A stretch of 64,000 nucleotides of DNA from Sulfuricurvum sp. (GTDB lineage Bacteria; Campylobacterota; Campylobacteria; Campylobacterales; Sulfurimonadaceae). The position numbers and the translations under genes were made by a program. Positions 1-8,863 of this stretch are shown here, piece after piece; position 1 is the first letter of the stretch, and each line of letters begins with the position of its first letter. Location: NCBI GenBank assembly GCA_028714915.1, contig JAQTLL010000001.1:372001-436000 (forward strand), given 5' to 3'. The notes beneath the pieces were generated by a model, which was not told where the DNA came from, made no database searches, and saw nothing but the letters and a program-made list of their open reading frames with translations.

Positions 1-1158
1 CCCGACAAAAGCTATTTTTTCCCCATTAAAAATTGTGAGGGTAATATCATCTAAGATAGGTTTGGATGGGTCATATTCGAAATAAACATGATCCAGCTGA
101 ATTGAGTGGTTAAAGGCTATTGGGTTATCACCGAAATTTTCAGCATCGTACATAAGGTCGTTGTGGATAATATCGAGAGACCTTTTATTGAAAATAATTT
201 GATTGTATCCCGATAAAATACGATTAGCAGAGGGCATAAGACGATACAGTCCCAACACAAACATTGAGATAAGAGCCAAAGCACCGGAAATATCACTTTG
301 ATATTTATGAACGAGATAAATTACCATAAAAATAACAATCCCAAATCCCAATGCTTCTAAAAAAAGGCGCGGGAAATGGGTAAGGGTTTCATTGCGAATA
401 TTAGCTGACGCATAGCCTGCACTGGCTCGATTAAATTTTTCGAGAATCGGTGCTGTGTTTGAGTTGAGTTTCATGAGTTTGAAATTGCCAAGACTGCTTT
501 GAAGTATCTCAAAAAACTTTTTTTGATGTTCTTCACGAGATACTCCTGCTTTTTTGATCGCTCTGGAGATGGTCAACACCAAAAAGAGAGCATTGACAAT
601 CAGTATTACACTGATTAAAAGAGTAATTTTCCAGTTGATATAGAGCATGACAGAATAGATAAATATGACGACAAAAACTTCACTGAGCATTAATAAAAGA
701 CCAGAAATTAAAGTCGTCATATTTTGGGCTTCGTTAATAATGGCTTTGCTAAGTTCTGCGCTGTTTTTGTCAATGAACAATCGATAGCTCATTCCGAGAT
801 AGTTTTCAAATAAGCGGTAGGCGATGAGATGATAACGCCCTTTTGAAAATTTTGCGAGGAGATAAAAATATCCAAGATTAAGCAGGCTTCGAAGAAAATA
901 AAAAACCAATAGAACCCCTCCCATTGCAATTACAAAGTCAATATCACTGTGAAAATCAAAGAATTTATAGGTGAGCTCAAGATAATGATTGGTATGAATA
1001 GCCGAAAAATTATTGGCAATATTGATAAAAGGCAATACTGCAGTAACCCCAACCATTTCAATCAGTGAGATAGCTATTGAAATAAAAACCAAAACAAATA
1101 GAAATTTTTTATCATGTTGAGTAAGAATAGAAAAAAGTTTAGAAAAAAATAATTGCAT
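1..1158 (-). CDS. ABC exporter (permease-ATPase fusion), 3' end missing
   Basis: This leftward gene runs off the left edge of the window. The visible 386 residues start at an ATG and contain an N-terminal transmembrane region with about five to six hydrophobic segments, followed by the start of a nucleotide-binding domain: the last visible residues read ILDDITLTIFNGEKIAFVG, the lead-in to a Walker A motif. The architecture is that of half-size exporters such as MsbA or PglK-type lipid-oligosaccharide flippases. Its start lies six bases after the stop of the coiled-coil gene on the same strand, so the two are probably cotranscribed. Asparagine synthetase AsnB lies nearby, divergently oriented, which is common in surface polysaccharide loci. 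The substrate cannot be told from sequence. The Walker A, signature and Walker B motifs lie mostly outside the window. Confidence 0.85.
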   Translation of the reverse strand, partial: MQLFFSKLFSILTQHDKKFLFVLVFISIAISLIEMVGVTAVLPFINIANNFSAIHTNHYLELTYKFFDFHSDIDFVIAMGGVLLVFYFLRSLLNLGYFYLLAKFSKGRYHLIAYRLFENYLGMSYRLFIDKNSAELSKAIINEAQNMTTLISGLLLMLSEVFVVIFIYSVMLYINWKITLLISVILIVNALFLVLTISRAIKKAGVSREEHQKKFFEILQSSLGNFKLMKLNSNTAPILEKFNRASAGYASANIRNETLTHFPRLFLEALGFGIVIFMVIYLVHKYQSDISGALALISMFVLGLYRLMPSANRILSGYNQIIFNKRSLDIIHNDLMYDAENFGDNPIAFNHSIQLDHVYFEYDPSKPILDDITLTIFNGEKIAFVG

Positions 1159-1163
1159 ATTAC

Positions 1164-2030
1164 TTAGGGGCGCGTTTTGTTTTGTTCGCAATACCGCTTC
1201 GCATTTAAAAGCCGTTCTTTGTGACCTGCATCTGCCAATGCTTCGGGGACAACGTTACGCAGATAATATTCGACATATTTGCACAGATTGATGTCCCCTT
1301 GTATACCTGCATCGGTTTTAAATTTTTGAATAGCACGAGAGCGTTCAGAGTTGCGAAAGAGGGCTTCATTAAAATCAAATCCAAAATAGTTAAGGGATTC
1401 GGTGTATTGATGGGTTAATTTTTCTTTAATCTCATTAAAATATCGGAGAAACTCTTCTCGATGAAGATCCTCGAAGGCTTTAAGTGAAACTTGATGCTCT
1501 TCGAGCTCCTTGCGGTGCGTTCCGATGTAATGAATAGTATCCACCTGTTCTCGGCGAATTTTTTTGAGTTCATGTTCAAATTCATTACGAGCTTCTGGGA
1601 GAATTGTTCCTATTTGTTTTTCTAAAATATCTCGTTTGGCAGTTACGGCTTGCTCTTTGGAAATGAGCATTTGCAATTCAGATTTGAGAGTGTCAAACTC
1701 TTTTTTTTTATGTATATACGATTCTTGGGCACAGAGAAAACCTTCGGTATAAACTTTTTGAGCGTATTGAGTACGCTGTTCAAACTCACCGTAGCGCTCA
1801 TTTAAATAACGGATAGCGTTGAATTGGCTGACAAGTTCTTGATTATAAATGGTAGGATCAATATCTTTAAACATTCCGGCAGCGGAATAAATGAACTCTT
1901 TAAAAACATCAAAACGGAAACGCTCATCGAAATCAAAACCGATAGCATTGAAGTATTTTTTGACAACTTTAATATCATCCGCAAAGAAGTCGAGGAGAAT
2001 CTGTTTTTGAGAGATAGAGATGGGTATCAT
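1164..2030 (-). CDS. hypothetical coiled-coil protein, 288 aa
   Basis: I do not recognise a family. The protein has no signal peptide and no transmembrane segment. Residues about 105-215 are rich in E, K, L and Q with heptad-like spacing and should form a long coiled coil, including the run KKEFDTLKSELQMLISKEQA. Two similar short stretches, YFNAIGFDFDERFRFDVF near the N-terminus and YFGFDFNEALFRNSE after the coiled coil, suggest an internal duplication flanking the helix. The gene sits directly upstream of the ABC exporter with a five-base gap and is divergent from asnB, so a role linked to surface polysaccharide export is possible, but nothing in the sequence proves it. Confidence 0.6.
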   Translation of the reverse strand: MIPISISQKQILLDFFADDIKVVKKYFNAIGFDFDERFRFDVFKEFIYSAAGMFKDIDPTIYNQELVSQFNAIRYLNERYGEFEQRTQYAQKVYTEGFLCAQESYIHKKKEFDTLKSELQMLISKEQAVTAKRDILEKQIGTILPEARNEFEHELKKIRREQVDTIHYIGTHRKELEEHQVSLKAFEDLHREEFLRYFNEIKEKLTHQYTESLNYFGFDFNEALFRNSERSRAIQKFKTDAGIQGDINLCKYVEYYLRNVVPEALADAGHKERLLNAKRYCEQNKTRP

Positions 2031-2074
2031 CGGTTGCGTTCTTTGACTAAAAATGTGATTTTCTTATGATAGCG

Positions 2075-2080
2075 TATAAT
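2075..2080 (+). promoter_or_regulatory. -10 box for asnB
   Basis: A perfect TATAAT preceded by AGCG lies 31 bases before the GTG start of asnB, with AT-rich sequence upstream and no clear -35 box, as is normal for sigma70 promoters in Campylobacterota. Assigned by position and consensus only. Confidence 0.55.
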
Positions 2081-2111
2081 ACTGAAAACTTTAATATTAA
2101 GGAGTCGCAGA

Positions 2112-3896
2112 GTGTGTGGAATATTTGGAATTATCGGCGAATATTCTCCCGCGAAAGCACGTGCGGCTTTAGCAACACTGTCACATCGTGGACGTGACCA
2201 TTGTGGAATCATTGAGGAGAAAGGGCTCTTTTTAGCCCATCAGCGTCTTTCGATTACGGATACTCATACCCGTGCACATCAACCGCTTCGACATAAAAAA
2301 CTTTTACTTAGTTTCAATGGAGAGATCTACAATCATAAAGCATTGCGTTGTGAATTAGAAGGTTTCCGGTGGCAAACTTCCAGCGATGCTGAAGTAATTT
2401 TAGCGGCGTATCAACGGTGGGGAATTGAGTGCATTGAACGCTTTGAGGGGATGTTTGCATTTGCCCTTATTGATGAGGACAAACTCTATTTGGTGCGGGA
2501 TCGGTTTGGAAAAAAGCCTATGTTTTACCATTATGGAGCGGATGGATTTGTGTTTGCCTCAGAGATTAAAGCGATTAAACCTTTTTTATCCTCAGTCAAA
2601 ATGAATAAAGAAGCGATGCATTCCTATCTCTCATTTTTAGCCCCTACGCCACCCCATACATTTTATCAAGGGATTGAAAAACTTGAATCGGGGGAGTATC
2701 TTTGTCTTGAAAGGGGAGAAATAACCAAACACCGCTATTACACTCTTTTAGATACCCCGCAAAACTCCGTACACAATATCGAAGAATTATTTCACCAAAG
2801 TATCCAAAAAAGACTCGATAGTAATGTGCCGATTGCCGCATTGCTCTCAGGGGGAATTGACAGTGCAATGATTTGTGCGATTGCTAAATCTCAAGGTAAA
2901 ATATTGCCTACGTTTACTCTCGGATACGATGAATATACAGGGTATGATGAGCGTGCAAATGCTGTATCTTCTGCAAAAGAGTTGGGGCTAGAAAATACTG
3001 AAGTGGTGATTTCACTCCATGATTTTGATGGAAATTTGGATACGGTTTTGAATCAAATGGATGAACCCCTCAATGATCCTGCTGCATTGCCATTGTATCT
3101 ATTGATGAAGCACATTGCCCAAGAAGGTTACAAAGTGGTTCTCAGCGGTGAGGGGGCAGATGAGCTCTTCTTGGGGTATCGGCAGTATTTCGAGTATCTT
3201 GACATCGAAAAAGCCTCTACCCTTCACCACAAAAATTGGCTCAAAAAATATTTTCACAGCAATTTTTCAATGAACCGTGAATGGGAGTGGTACAAGCGGA
3301 TTTTTGATGAGTCATTGCTTTTCCGTACGTCAGGAGAAAAATTTACCGATTTACAGCAAAATTTATTGTTGCGCCATAATGTCCGTGATAATGAATCTCT
3401 CCGATTTTTAGAACCGTATCGACAACATTTTGATGAGAGTAAGTATACCCACCCCTCTCATTGGTACAGTGCCATCGATCTGAAACTGTTTGTGGGGGAG
3501 CATTTTTTGACCAAACTTGACCGAATGTCGATGGCTCATACCCTTGAAGCTAGAGCTCCTTTTTTGGATCATAACCTTGCTCAAAGTATTTTTGCCCTAC
3601 CCCCGGAAGAACGCTTAGGAGAAGGGGGAACAAAATACCTCCTTAAACAAATAGGAGGGAAATATTTGAGTAATGAGATTTTAAATCGGAAGAAAAAAGG
3701 ATTTGCCAACCCCTATATGGAGTGGCTCATTGCATCCAAGAGGATTGATTTGATACAGGAAATTAATGCTCAAACCGGGCTGTTTCACACGAAAGAATTA
3801 GAAAAATATATCGATATGGCACATCGTGGGAAGTTTAAACAGCACACATGGGGATTGTACTGCTTAAGTCATTGGATAAAAAAAGAGCTGTTATAA
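2112..3896 (+). CDS. asnB: asparagine synthase (glutamine-hydrolysing)
   Basis: This cytoplasmic enzyme converts aspartate to asparagine with ATP and glutamine nitrogen. The GTG start is fixed by the protein: MCGIFGIIG places the catalytic glutaminase cysteine at position 2, exposed after Met removal, and a GGAG box lies eight bases upstream. The N-terminal class II glutaminase domain (about 1-200) carries LSHRGRDH, SFNGEIYNH and SSDAEVI. The C-terminal synthetase domain has the PP-loop LLSGGIDSAM near residue 245 and SGEGADELFLGY for the second ATP/aspartate site. At 594 residues it is a typical bacterial AsnB. Paralogues of this type in polysaccharide clusters amidate sugars or peptides, so with the ABC exporter next door a role in surface-glycan modification is an alternative to free asparagine synthesis. 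Confidence 0.93.
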   Translation: MCGIFGIIGEYSPAKARAALATLSHRGRDHCGIIEEKGLFLAHQRLSITDTHTRAHQPLRHKKLLLSFNGEIYNHKALRCELEGFRWQTSSDAEVILAAYQRWGIECIERFEGMFAFALIDEDKLYLVRDRFGKKPMFYHYGADGFVFASEIKAIKPFLSSVKMNKEAMHSYLSFLAPTPPHTFYQGIEKLESGEYLCLERGEITKHRYYTLLDTPQNSVHNIEELFHQSIQKRLDSNVPIAALLSGGIDSAMICAIAKSQGKILPTFTLGYDEYTGYDERANAVSSAKELGLENTEVVISLHDFDGNLDTVLNQMDEPLNDPAALPLYLLMKHIAQEGYKVVLSGEGADELFLGYRQYFEYLDIEKASTLHHKNWLKKYFHSNFSMNREWEWYKRIFDESLLFRTSGEKFTDLQQNLLLRHNVRDNESLRFLEPYRQHFDESKYTHPSHWYSAIDLKLFVGEHFLTKLDRMSMAHTLEARAPFLDHNLAQSIFALPPEERLGEGGTKYLLKQIGGKYLSNEILNRKKKGFANPYMEWLIASKRIDLIQEINAQTGLFHTKELEKYIDMAHRGKFKQHTWGLYCLSHWIKKELL

Positions 3897-3899
3897 AAA

Positions 3900-4400
3900 T
3901 TACTTTTTATTTTCTTCCATCAAGAGCGCCAATTCCAATGTTCCACTGATATAATTGGAGAAAAAATTCATAATCCCTTCATCTTCATAGGTAAAGTCAC
4001 CATTGTATTTATTGAGCATTTGAATCACACCGATGACTTCTTGTTTTGAGTTCAAAATAGGAACAGCCAGAATATTGCGCGTTATAAATCCGCTTTTAGT
4101 GTCAATTTTAGAGGAGAAACGGCTGTCCTCATACGGATTATTCACTAAAATTGGAAGTTTGGTTTTAACGGTTTCTCCAACAATCCCAGTCTCCATCCCC
4201 AATACAATTTTACCCACCCCATCACTTAGTTTACTCCACAACATGTTTGTAGTGTGATCTACCATAAAGATAGAGCATCGCTCCGCATTGATGATAGCTT
4301 TTGCCTCTTCTGAAATTTCAGGGAGCGTATTTTCGATGCTTTCGTACTGTGCTAAACGTTTTCCAAAAATGGCAATACGCTGATAAATTTCAATCCCCAT
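3900..4400 (-). CDS. GAF domain protein (second of a tandem pair)
   Basis: A 166-residue soluble protein made almost entirely of one GAF domain: AERCSIFMVDH, GIVGETVKTKLPILVNNPYED and GVIQMLNKYNGDFTYEDE are the classic GAF signatures seen in phosphodiesterases and sensor kinases. No output domain is attached, so it is either a stand-alone small-molecule or redox sensor or a partner for another signalling protein. It overlaps the upstream GAF gene by 11 bases and has its own AAGGAAA box, so the two are translated from one mRNA. The proteins are close paralogues with the same order of motifs, clearly a tandem duplication. The ligand is unknown. Confidence 0.82.
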   Translation of the reverse strand: MGIEIYQRIAIFGKRLAQYESIENTLPEISEEAKAIINAERCSIFMVDHTTNMLWSKLSDGVGKIVLGMETGIVGETVKTKLPILVNNPYEDSRFSSKIDTKSGFITRNILAVPILNSKQEVIGVIQMLNKYNGDFTYEDEGIMNFFSNYISGTLELALLMEENKK

Positions 4401-4917
4401 AAGTTTCCTTTTTTAGTAATGAACCTTGATTGTCATACGAGAGAGAAAGTTCCAAATACGTACTAATATAATGAGCAAAGAAAATCATTGACTTCGCGTC
4501 CTCATTACTAAAGCCATCGGGCTTATTAAGCAGTTGAAAGACTCCAATAATCCGCCGATTAGAATCAAAAATAGGGATGGAAGCAATATTTTTGGTTATA
4601 AATCCTGTTTTATTATCAATAGAGGATAAAAAATGATCGTCATTGTAGGGGTCATTGATGAGGAGAGGTTTTCCCTCTTTGATGGTGTGCCCTGCTATAC
4701 CGTCATTTTCATGGAGGGTAATGGTCTCCGTTCCATCGGCAAGCGTTGTCCAGAGTGTTTTATTGGAAAAATCACGGATAAAAATTGAGCATCTCTCTGC
4801 CCCGCTGACATTCTTGGCATATTCGGAGATGAGAGGAAGACCATCCTGCAAAGAGGGACGATTTAAAAGAGCACGCCCAAAATCAGCCAATTTGGTAAAC
4901 GTAGGGTGCGGATCCAT
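4390..4917 (-). CDS. GAF domain protein (first of a tandem pair)
   Basis: A 175-residue single GAF-domain protein with GAERCSIFIRDF, GIAGHTIKEGKPLLINDPYND and GVFQLLNKPDGFSNEDAKS. I start it at the ATG giving MDPHPTFTKLADFG because AGGAG lies six to seven bases upstream; a longer reading frame from 4968 has no ribosome site and adds 17 residues outside the domain. It heads the two-gene GAF operon and shares motif order and length with its downstream neighbour. There is no signal peptide or membrane segment, so it acts in the cytoplasm. What it binds and what it signals to cannot be inferred. Confidence 0.82.
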   Translation of the reverse strand: MDPHPTFTKLADFGRALLNRPSLQDGLPLISEYAKNVSGAERCSIFIRDFSNKTLWTTLADGTETITLHENDGIAGHTIKEGKPLLINDPYNDDHFLSSIDNKTGFITKNIASIPIFDSNRRIIGVFQLLNKPDGFSNEDAKSMIFFAHYISTYLELSLSYDNQGSLLKKETYGD

Positions 4918-5033
4918 AAATTCTCCTAAATTATAATTTTTACTGCAATTAAGGGATAATGCTATCACTGTAAAGCTGAAAGTTGACTCAATTTGAAGAT
5001 GGAAGAAAAAGATAGAGGATAGTGATATTCATC

Positions 5034-5118
5034 TGCCTCGACAGAGGCAAGCTTTAGTGCCATAGCGGCGAGCGTAGTCAAAGGGATTCGGCGTACCCCT
5101 TCGGGTATTATTCCTTTG
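5034..5118. repeat. hairpin-rich intergenic element
   Basis: Three inverted repeats lie within 85 bases. TGCCTC at 5034-5039 pairs with GAGGCA at 5044-5049 across a GACA loop. CAAAGG at 5079-5084 pairs with CCTTTG at 5113-5118 and encloses TACCC at 5094-5098 with GGGTA at 5103-5107. Between them lies GAGCGTAGTC, part of a pattern often seen in dispersed intergenic repeats of bacteria. No reading frame of note covers it. It could be a dispersed repeat or part of the 3' end structure of the neighbouring leftward genes; genome-wide copies were not checked. Confidence 0.5.
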
Positions 5119-5133
5119 GCGTTCTTAATTTTA

Positions 5134-5370
5134 TTAAAGACTGTGCTCTTTTTTATAGTCGATAATCATTGCGTAGGCTTCGTCTTTAAGCAATAATTTC
5201 TCTTTTTTAAGTTTTTCAAGCTCCAAATCAGTTAAAGGAATGTTTCCTTTTTCAGCTTCGGTAATTTGATCGTCTAAACTGTTGTGACGATCGAAAATTT
5301 TCAAAAAATGGGCGTTTGCCGCATTATTTTCTTTCATATGAGTAATAACGTCACGGTATTCGTGTAGCAT
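5134..5370 (-). CDS. DUF465 (YdcH-like) small protein
   Basis: A 78-residue highly charged protein that fits the DUF465/YdcH family: two helices with a central turn, containing HNSLDDQITEAEKG and LEKLKKEKLLLKDEAYAMI near the C-terminus. Members are small cytoplasmic helical-hairpin proteins of unknown function found in most proteobacteria. A box GGAGC lies about seven bases before the ATG. It stands alone between two hairpin-rich intergenic elements, so it is likely a single-gene transcript. Confidence 0.8.
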   Translation of the reverse strand: MLHEYRDVITHMKENNAANAHFLKIFDRHNSLDDQITEAEKGNIPLTDLELEKLKKEKLLLKDEAYAMIIDYKKEHSL

Positions 5371-5429
5371 GGTGGCTCCTTAAAGGCTGTTTATTTGTCA
5401 AATTCTACCACTTTTTAGCTGATGTTATA

Positions 5430-5476
5430 CACTTTTTGGGCGAAGCCCACAAAGTGGCAGGGACAAATTTCCCTGC
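5430..5476. repeat. double hairpin between DUF465 gene and dcd
   Basis: Two adjacent stem-loops. The first pairs CACTTT at 5430-5435 with AAAGTG at 5451-5456 and TGGGC with GCCCA around a GAA loop, an 11-bp stem with one mismatch. The second pairs GCAGGGA at 5457-5463 with TCCCTGC at 5470-5476, a perfect 7-bp stem. There is no U-run after either stem on either strand, so this looks more like a dispersed palindromic repeat than a simple terminator, although it lies just downstream of the leftward dcd gene. Confidence 0.5.
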
Positions 5477-5516
5477 ACCCCCTAAAGCTACCCATATCTT
5501 TCGATTATGAGAGAAA

Positions 5517-6089
5517 TTACTTCAAAATTCGTGGAAGAGTGATTCCCTCTTGCCCTTGATACTTCCCTTTTTTATCTTTATAGCTGGTTTCACACATCTC
5601 GTCACCCTGTAAAAAGAGGACTTGCGCAATCCCTTCGTTCGCATAAATTTTAGCAGGCAAAGGAGTTGTGTTGGAGATTTCGATAGTAATATGCCCTTCA
5701 AATTCAGGTTCAAAGGGGGTAACATTCACAATAATACCGCAACGGGCATAGGTTGATTTCCCCAAACAAATAGCTAAAACATCACGCGGAATTTTAAAAT
5801 ATTCCACGGTACGCGCCAAAGCAAATGAGTTTGGCGGGACAATGCAAACATCTCCCGTAAAGTCAACAACATTGGCATCATCGAAGAGTTTTGGGTCAAC
5901 AACCGTTGAATTTAGGTTGGTAAAAATTTTAAATTCATCCGTTACACGAATATCGTATCCATACGAACTAAGTCCGTAACTAACAACTCCAACGCCTACT
6001 TGATCCTCGCAAAATGGGGATATCATCCCCTTTTCGAGTGCCATTTTTCGAATCCATCCATCACTTTTAAGACCCATACTATTATCCAT
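5517..6089 (-). CDS. dcd: dCTP deaminase
   Basis: Converts dCTP to dUTP, feeding dTMP synthesis. The 190-residue protein has the family hallmarks: [40 protein letters not shown] with the catalytic R/E region, [20 protein letters not shown], and a C-terminal [10 protein letters not shown] that closes over the nucleotide. Length and sequence match the trimeric dUTPase-fold Dcd of Campylobacterota. The start may be the ATG four codons further in ([13 protein letters not shown]), which matches homologue N-termini better; neither ATG has a strong ribosome site. It is divergent from accB across about 60 bases that must hold both promoters. Confidence 0.93.
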   Translation of the reverse strand: MDNSMGLKSDGWIRKMALEKGMISPFCEDQVGVGVVSYGLSSYGYDIRVTDEFKIFTNLNSTVVDPKLFDDANVVDFTGDVCIVPPNSFALARTVEYFKIPRDVLAICLGKSTYARCGIIVNVTPFEPEFEGHITIEISNTTPLPAKIYANEGIAQVLFLQGDEMCETSYKDKKGKYQGQEGITLPRILK

Positions 6090-6151
6090 TGTTAATTTTA
6101 TTTGTGGTAGTATAACACATCTATTACCCTACTTTTAGGAGCGATTCACCC

Positions 6152-6595
6152 ATGGATATGAAACAAATTAAGACATTAGTACAAGAGTTTGACGCAAGCA
6201 CTCTTTCAAAATTAAAAATCACTTTAGATGCTTTTTCGATTGAATTAGAAAAAAATGTTGGTGTTATGTCAGCACCTGTTATGATGACAGCGCCGGTAGC
6301 GGCAGTAAGCACACCCGTTGCAGCAGCACCCGTTGCGGCAGAAGCGCCACTAAGCAGTGACGCAATTTTATCACCGATGGTAGGGACGTTTTACTCGTCC
6401 CCTTCACCAGAGTCAGCCCCGTTTGTTAAAGTAGGCGATCGCGTTAAAAAAGGGCAAGTTGTTGCAATTTTAGAAGCAATGAAAATTATGAATGAACTCG
6501 AAGCAGAGTTTGACTGCGAAATTCTTGAAGTACTAAAATCAGATGGGCAAGCGGTTGAATATGATATGCCGTTGTACGCTGTTAAGAAGCTTTAA
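6152..6595 (+). CDS. accB: acetyl-CoA carboxylase biotin carboxyl carrier protein
   Basis: BCCP carries the biotin that shuttles CO2 from biotin carboxylase to the carboxyltransferase in the first step of fatty acid synthesis. The C-terminal biotinyl domain (about 75-147) shows the modified lysine in LEAMKIMNEL, and SPMVGTFYSSPSPESAPFV is the usual BCCP lead-in. An Ala/Pro-rich flexible linker (APVAAVSTPVAAAPVAAEAP) separates it from the N-terminal helix-rich domain. AGGAG lies about ten bases before the ATG. accC follows two bases after the stop, so the pair forms the usual accBC operon. Confidence 0.95.
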   Translation: MDMKQIKTLVQEFDASTLSKLKITLDAFSIELEKNVGVMSAPVMMTAPVAAVSTPVAAAPVAAEAPLSSDAILSPMVGTFYSSPSPESAPFVKVGDRVKKGQVVAILEAMKIMNELEAEFDCEILEVLKSDGQAVEYDMPLYAVKKL

Positions 6596-6597
6596 TT

Positions 6598-7938
6598 ATG
6601 GCGGAAATTAAACGAATTTTAGTCGCAAATCGCGGTGAAATTGCTCTTCGTGCGATTCGTACGATTCAAGAGATGGGTAAAGAAGCGGTAGCTGTTTACT
6701 CGACTGCCGATAAAGATGCCTCCTATCTAAAACTTGCCGATGCGGCTATTTGTATCGGTGCGGCTCCAAGCTCGCAAAGCTATTTAAATATTCCGGCAAT
6801 CATTGCTGCGGCAGAAATTAGTAAATGTGATGCCATCTTTCCAGGATATGGATTTTTAAGTGAAAATCAGCATTTTGTTGAGATTTGTACTCATCACGGG
6901 ATTAAATTTATAGGTCCCACTCCTGAAGTGATGGTGATGATGTCGGATAAATCCAAAGCCAAAGACGTCATGATTGCTGCGGGTGTTCCGGTAGTACCAG
7001 GGTCTGATGGTGCAATTAAAGACATTGCTGAAGCTCGTGTACGTGCCAAAGAGGTTGGATTTCCTATTATCCTCAAAGCAGCTGCCGGCGGTGGCGGGCG
7101 CGGGATGCGTGTCGTTGAAGAAGAGGCCGGTATTGAAAACGCTTTTTTAGCTGCAGAAGCGGAAGCAATTACGGCATTTGGTGATGGAACCATCTATATG
7201 GAAAAATTTATTAAAAATCCGCGTCACATCGAAGTACAGATTATTGCCGATAGCCATGGCAATGTATTGCATATCGGTGAGCGGGATTGTTCTATGCAGC
7301 GTCGTCACCAAAAACTCATCGAAGAGTCTCCTGCTGTGGCATTGACCCCTGAAATCCGTGCGGAACTTCATGCATCAGCCGTTCGTGCAACAAAATATAT
7401 CAAATATGAAGGCGCAGGTACATTTGAATACCTTCTTGATGCTGATAAAAACTTCTATTTTATGGAAATGAACACCCGCCTTCAAGTAGAGCACACCGTA
7501 TCTGAAATGGTAAGCGGGTTGGATCTTATCGAGATGATGATTCGTGTAGCCGAGGGTGAAACATTGCCTTCCCAAGATACTGTTATTCTTAGCGGTCACT
7601 CGATTGAATGCCGTATTACGGCAGAAGATCCTATCAAATTTTTACCATGCCCAGGTAAAATCACCCAATGGATCGCACCAGGTGGACGAAATGTTCGTAT
7701 CGACACCCATGTACATACGGGATATATGGTTCCTCCGACGTACGATTCTATGATTGGAAAACTCATTGTCTATGGAAGAGATCGTAACGATGCTATTGCT
7801 CGTATGCACCGTGCATTGAGTGAATTTACGGTTACTGGGATTAAAACAACAATTCCATTTCATCAAAAAATGATGAAAAATCCTGATTTCATCAACAACA
7901 ACTTCGATACAAAATACCTAGAAAATTATAAAGGGTAA
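6598..7938 (+). CDS. accC: acetyl-CoA carboxylase biotin carboxylase subunit
   Basis: ATP-dependent carboxylation of BCCP-bound biotin. The 446-residue protein has all parts of the ATP-grasp biotin carboxylase: N-terminal ILVANRGEIALRAIRT, GFLSENQHF, the glycine-rich lid AAAGGGGRGMRVV, the HIEVQIIAD and GERDCSMQRRHQKLIEE blocks, and EMNTRLQVEHTVSEM with the metal-binding and catalytic residues. Length is normal. It directly follows accB and is probably translationally coupled to it. A convergent SurA-like gene ends ten bases downstream. Confidence 0.96.
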   Translation: MAEIKRILVANRGEIALRAIRTIQEMGKEAVAVYSTADKDASYLKLADAAICIGAAPSSQSYLNIPAIIAAAEISKCDAIFPGYGFLSENQHFVEICTHHGIKFIGPTPEVMVMMSDKSKAKDVMIAAGVPVVPGSDGAIKDIAEARVRAKEVGFPIILKAAAGGGGRGMRVVEEEAGIENAFLAAEAEAITAFGDGTIYMEKFIKNPRHIEVQIIADSHGNVLHIGERDCSMQRRHQKLIEESPAVALTPEIRAELHASAVRATKYIKYEGAGTFEYLLDADKNFYFMEMNTRLQVEHTVSEMVSGLDLIEMMIRVAEGETLPSQDTVILSGHSIECRITAEDPIKFLPCPGKITQWIAPGGRNVRIDTHVHTGYMVPPTYDSMIGKLIVYGRDRNDAIARMHRALSEFTVTGIKTTIPFHQKMMKNPDFINNNFDTKYLENYKG

Positions 7939-7947
7939 GGATTGCCT

Positions 7948-8781
7948 TTACGGCAATCGTATCACTTGAATATCTGCACTCAAACGTAACCGCGTAAAAT
8001 AATCATTCAACACTTGATTTCTTTTCTCTCCCATAATTGCATTGGCAATCTGAGGTCGTACAGAATCGAGATTTTCGGTGATAAGATTAGGCTTATCTTT
8101 CATGTAAAAACTCATAAATCCATTTTTGCCGTTAGGGAGAATAGGACCGAATTTGCCCACTTCAATTTTATTGAGAATTTGTGCGAGCTGAGGATTGATT
8201 GCTTTTGAGGGAATTTTTTCATCTTTAGAAGCTACATTTTCAATATTATGCATCGGATCATCAATTTTTGCTTGCAGTGCTTCGGCAGAAGCAGAGAAAT
8301 ACGTCGTGACATCATACCGTTCAGGTTGTGAAAATTCATCGAGATGAAGTTGATAATAGTCTGCCTCCTCACTGGACGTGGGTTGTCCCATTTTTGAAAA
8401 AGCGATAGTACTGTAGAGCTTTTGTCCCTTGATACTCTCTTCCACTTTCTCTTTAAGCTCATTTTGACTAAGTCCGCGTGCAGTTTGCATCGCATCAAGA
8501 AATTTTTCCAAAGTGAGATTGTTTTGTTTTGCCATTCTCTCAAGCTCTTCTTGAATCTCAGCGGGAGTGACGGTGATTTTTTTCTCTACTGCTTCAAGCT
8601 GTTCAAGCTTTTTACGGATGAGAGTATCGGCACTTTGCTGTGCTGACGTTTTGCTTTGTTTCATCTCTTGTTGTACTTCATAAAGAGTTATGGGGCTGTT
8701 TTTAACCATGATGGCAACTCCGCCGATGGGGGCACTCCAAAGCGTGGCAAGGAGTAAGGATGAGAGTAGCAGTGAACGCAA
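7948..8781 (-). CDS. SurA-like periplasmic chaperone / peptidyl-prolyl isomerase
   Basis: A 277-residue secreted protein with an N-terminal signal sequence (RSLLLSSLLLATLWSAP, cleavage near residue 17-20). The region after it, IMVKNSPITLYEVQQEMK and the following helices with LIRKKLEQLEAVEKKITV, is the SurA N-terminal chaperone pattern. The C-terminal half may be a degenerate parvulin domain: YFSASAEAL, KIEVGKFGPILPNGKNGFMSFYMKDK resembles the end of a rotamase domain, but the usual core residues are weak, so isomerase activity is uncertain. Family members help outer-membrane proteins fold. It is transcribed alone, divergent from gltX and convergent with accC. Confidence 0.75.
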   Translation of the reverse strand: MRSLLLSSLLLATLWSAPIGGVAIMVKNSPITLYEVQQEMKQSKTSAQQSADTLIRKKLEQLEAVEKKITVTPAEIQEELERMAKQNNLTLEKFLDAMQTARGLSQNELKEKVEESIKGQKLYSTIAFSKMGQPTSSEEADYYQLHLDEFSQPERYDVTTYFSASAEALQAKIDDPMHNIENVASKDEKIPSKAINPQLAQILNKIEVGKFGPILPNGKNGFMSFYMKDKPNLITENLDSVRPQIANAIMGEKRNQVLNDYFTRLRLSADIQVIRLP

Positions 8782-8863
8782 TTGTTGCTCCTGAGGTAAA
8801 GTTCTCTATTTTACCCGCTTTTAACATAGCCTTAACTAAAATTAGGCAACCAAAAAAGGATTA

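Noticed and set aside
5034-5118. Possible tmRNA, 6S or tRNA in the structured gap
   Set aside because: No cloverleaf, no CCA end and no conserved tmRNA pieces; the stems are short and separate.
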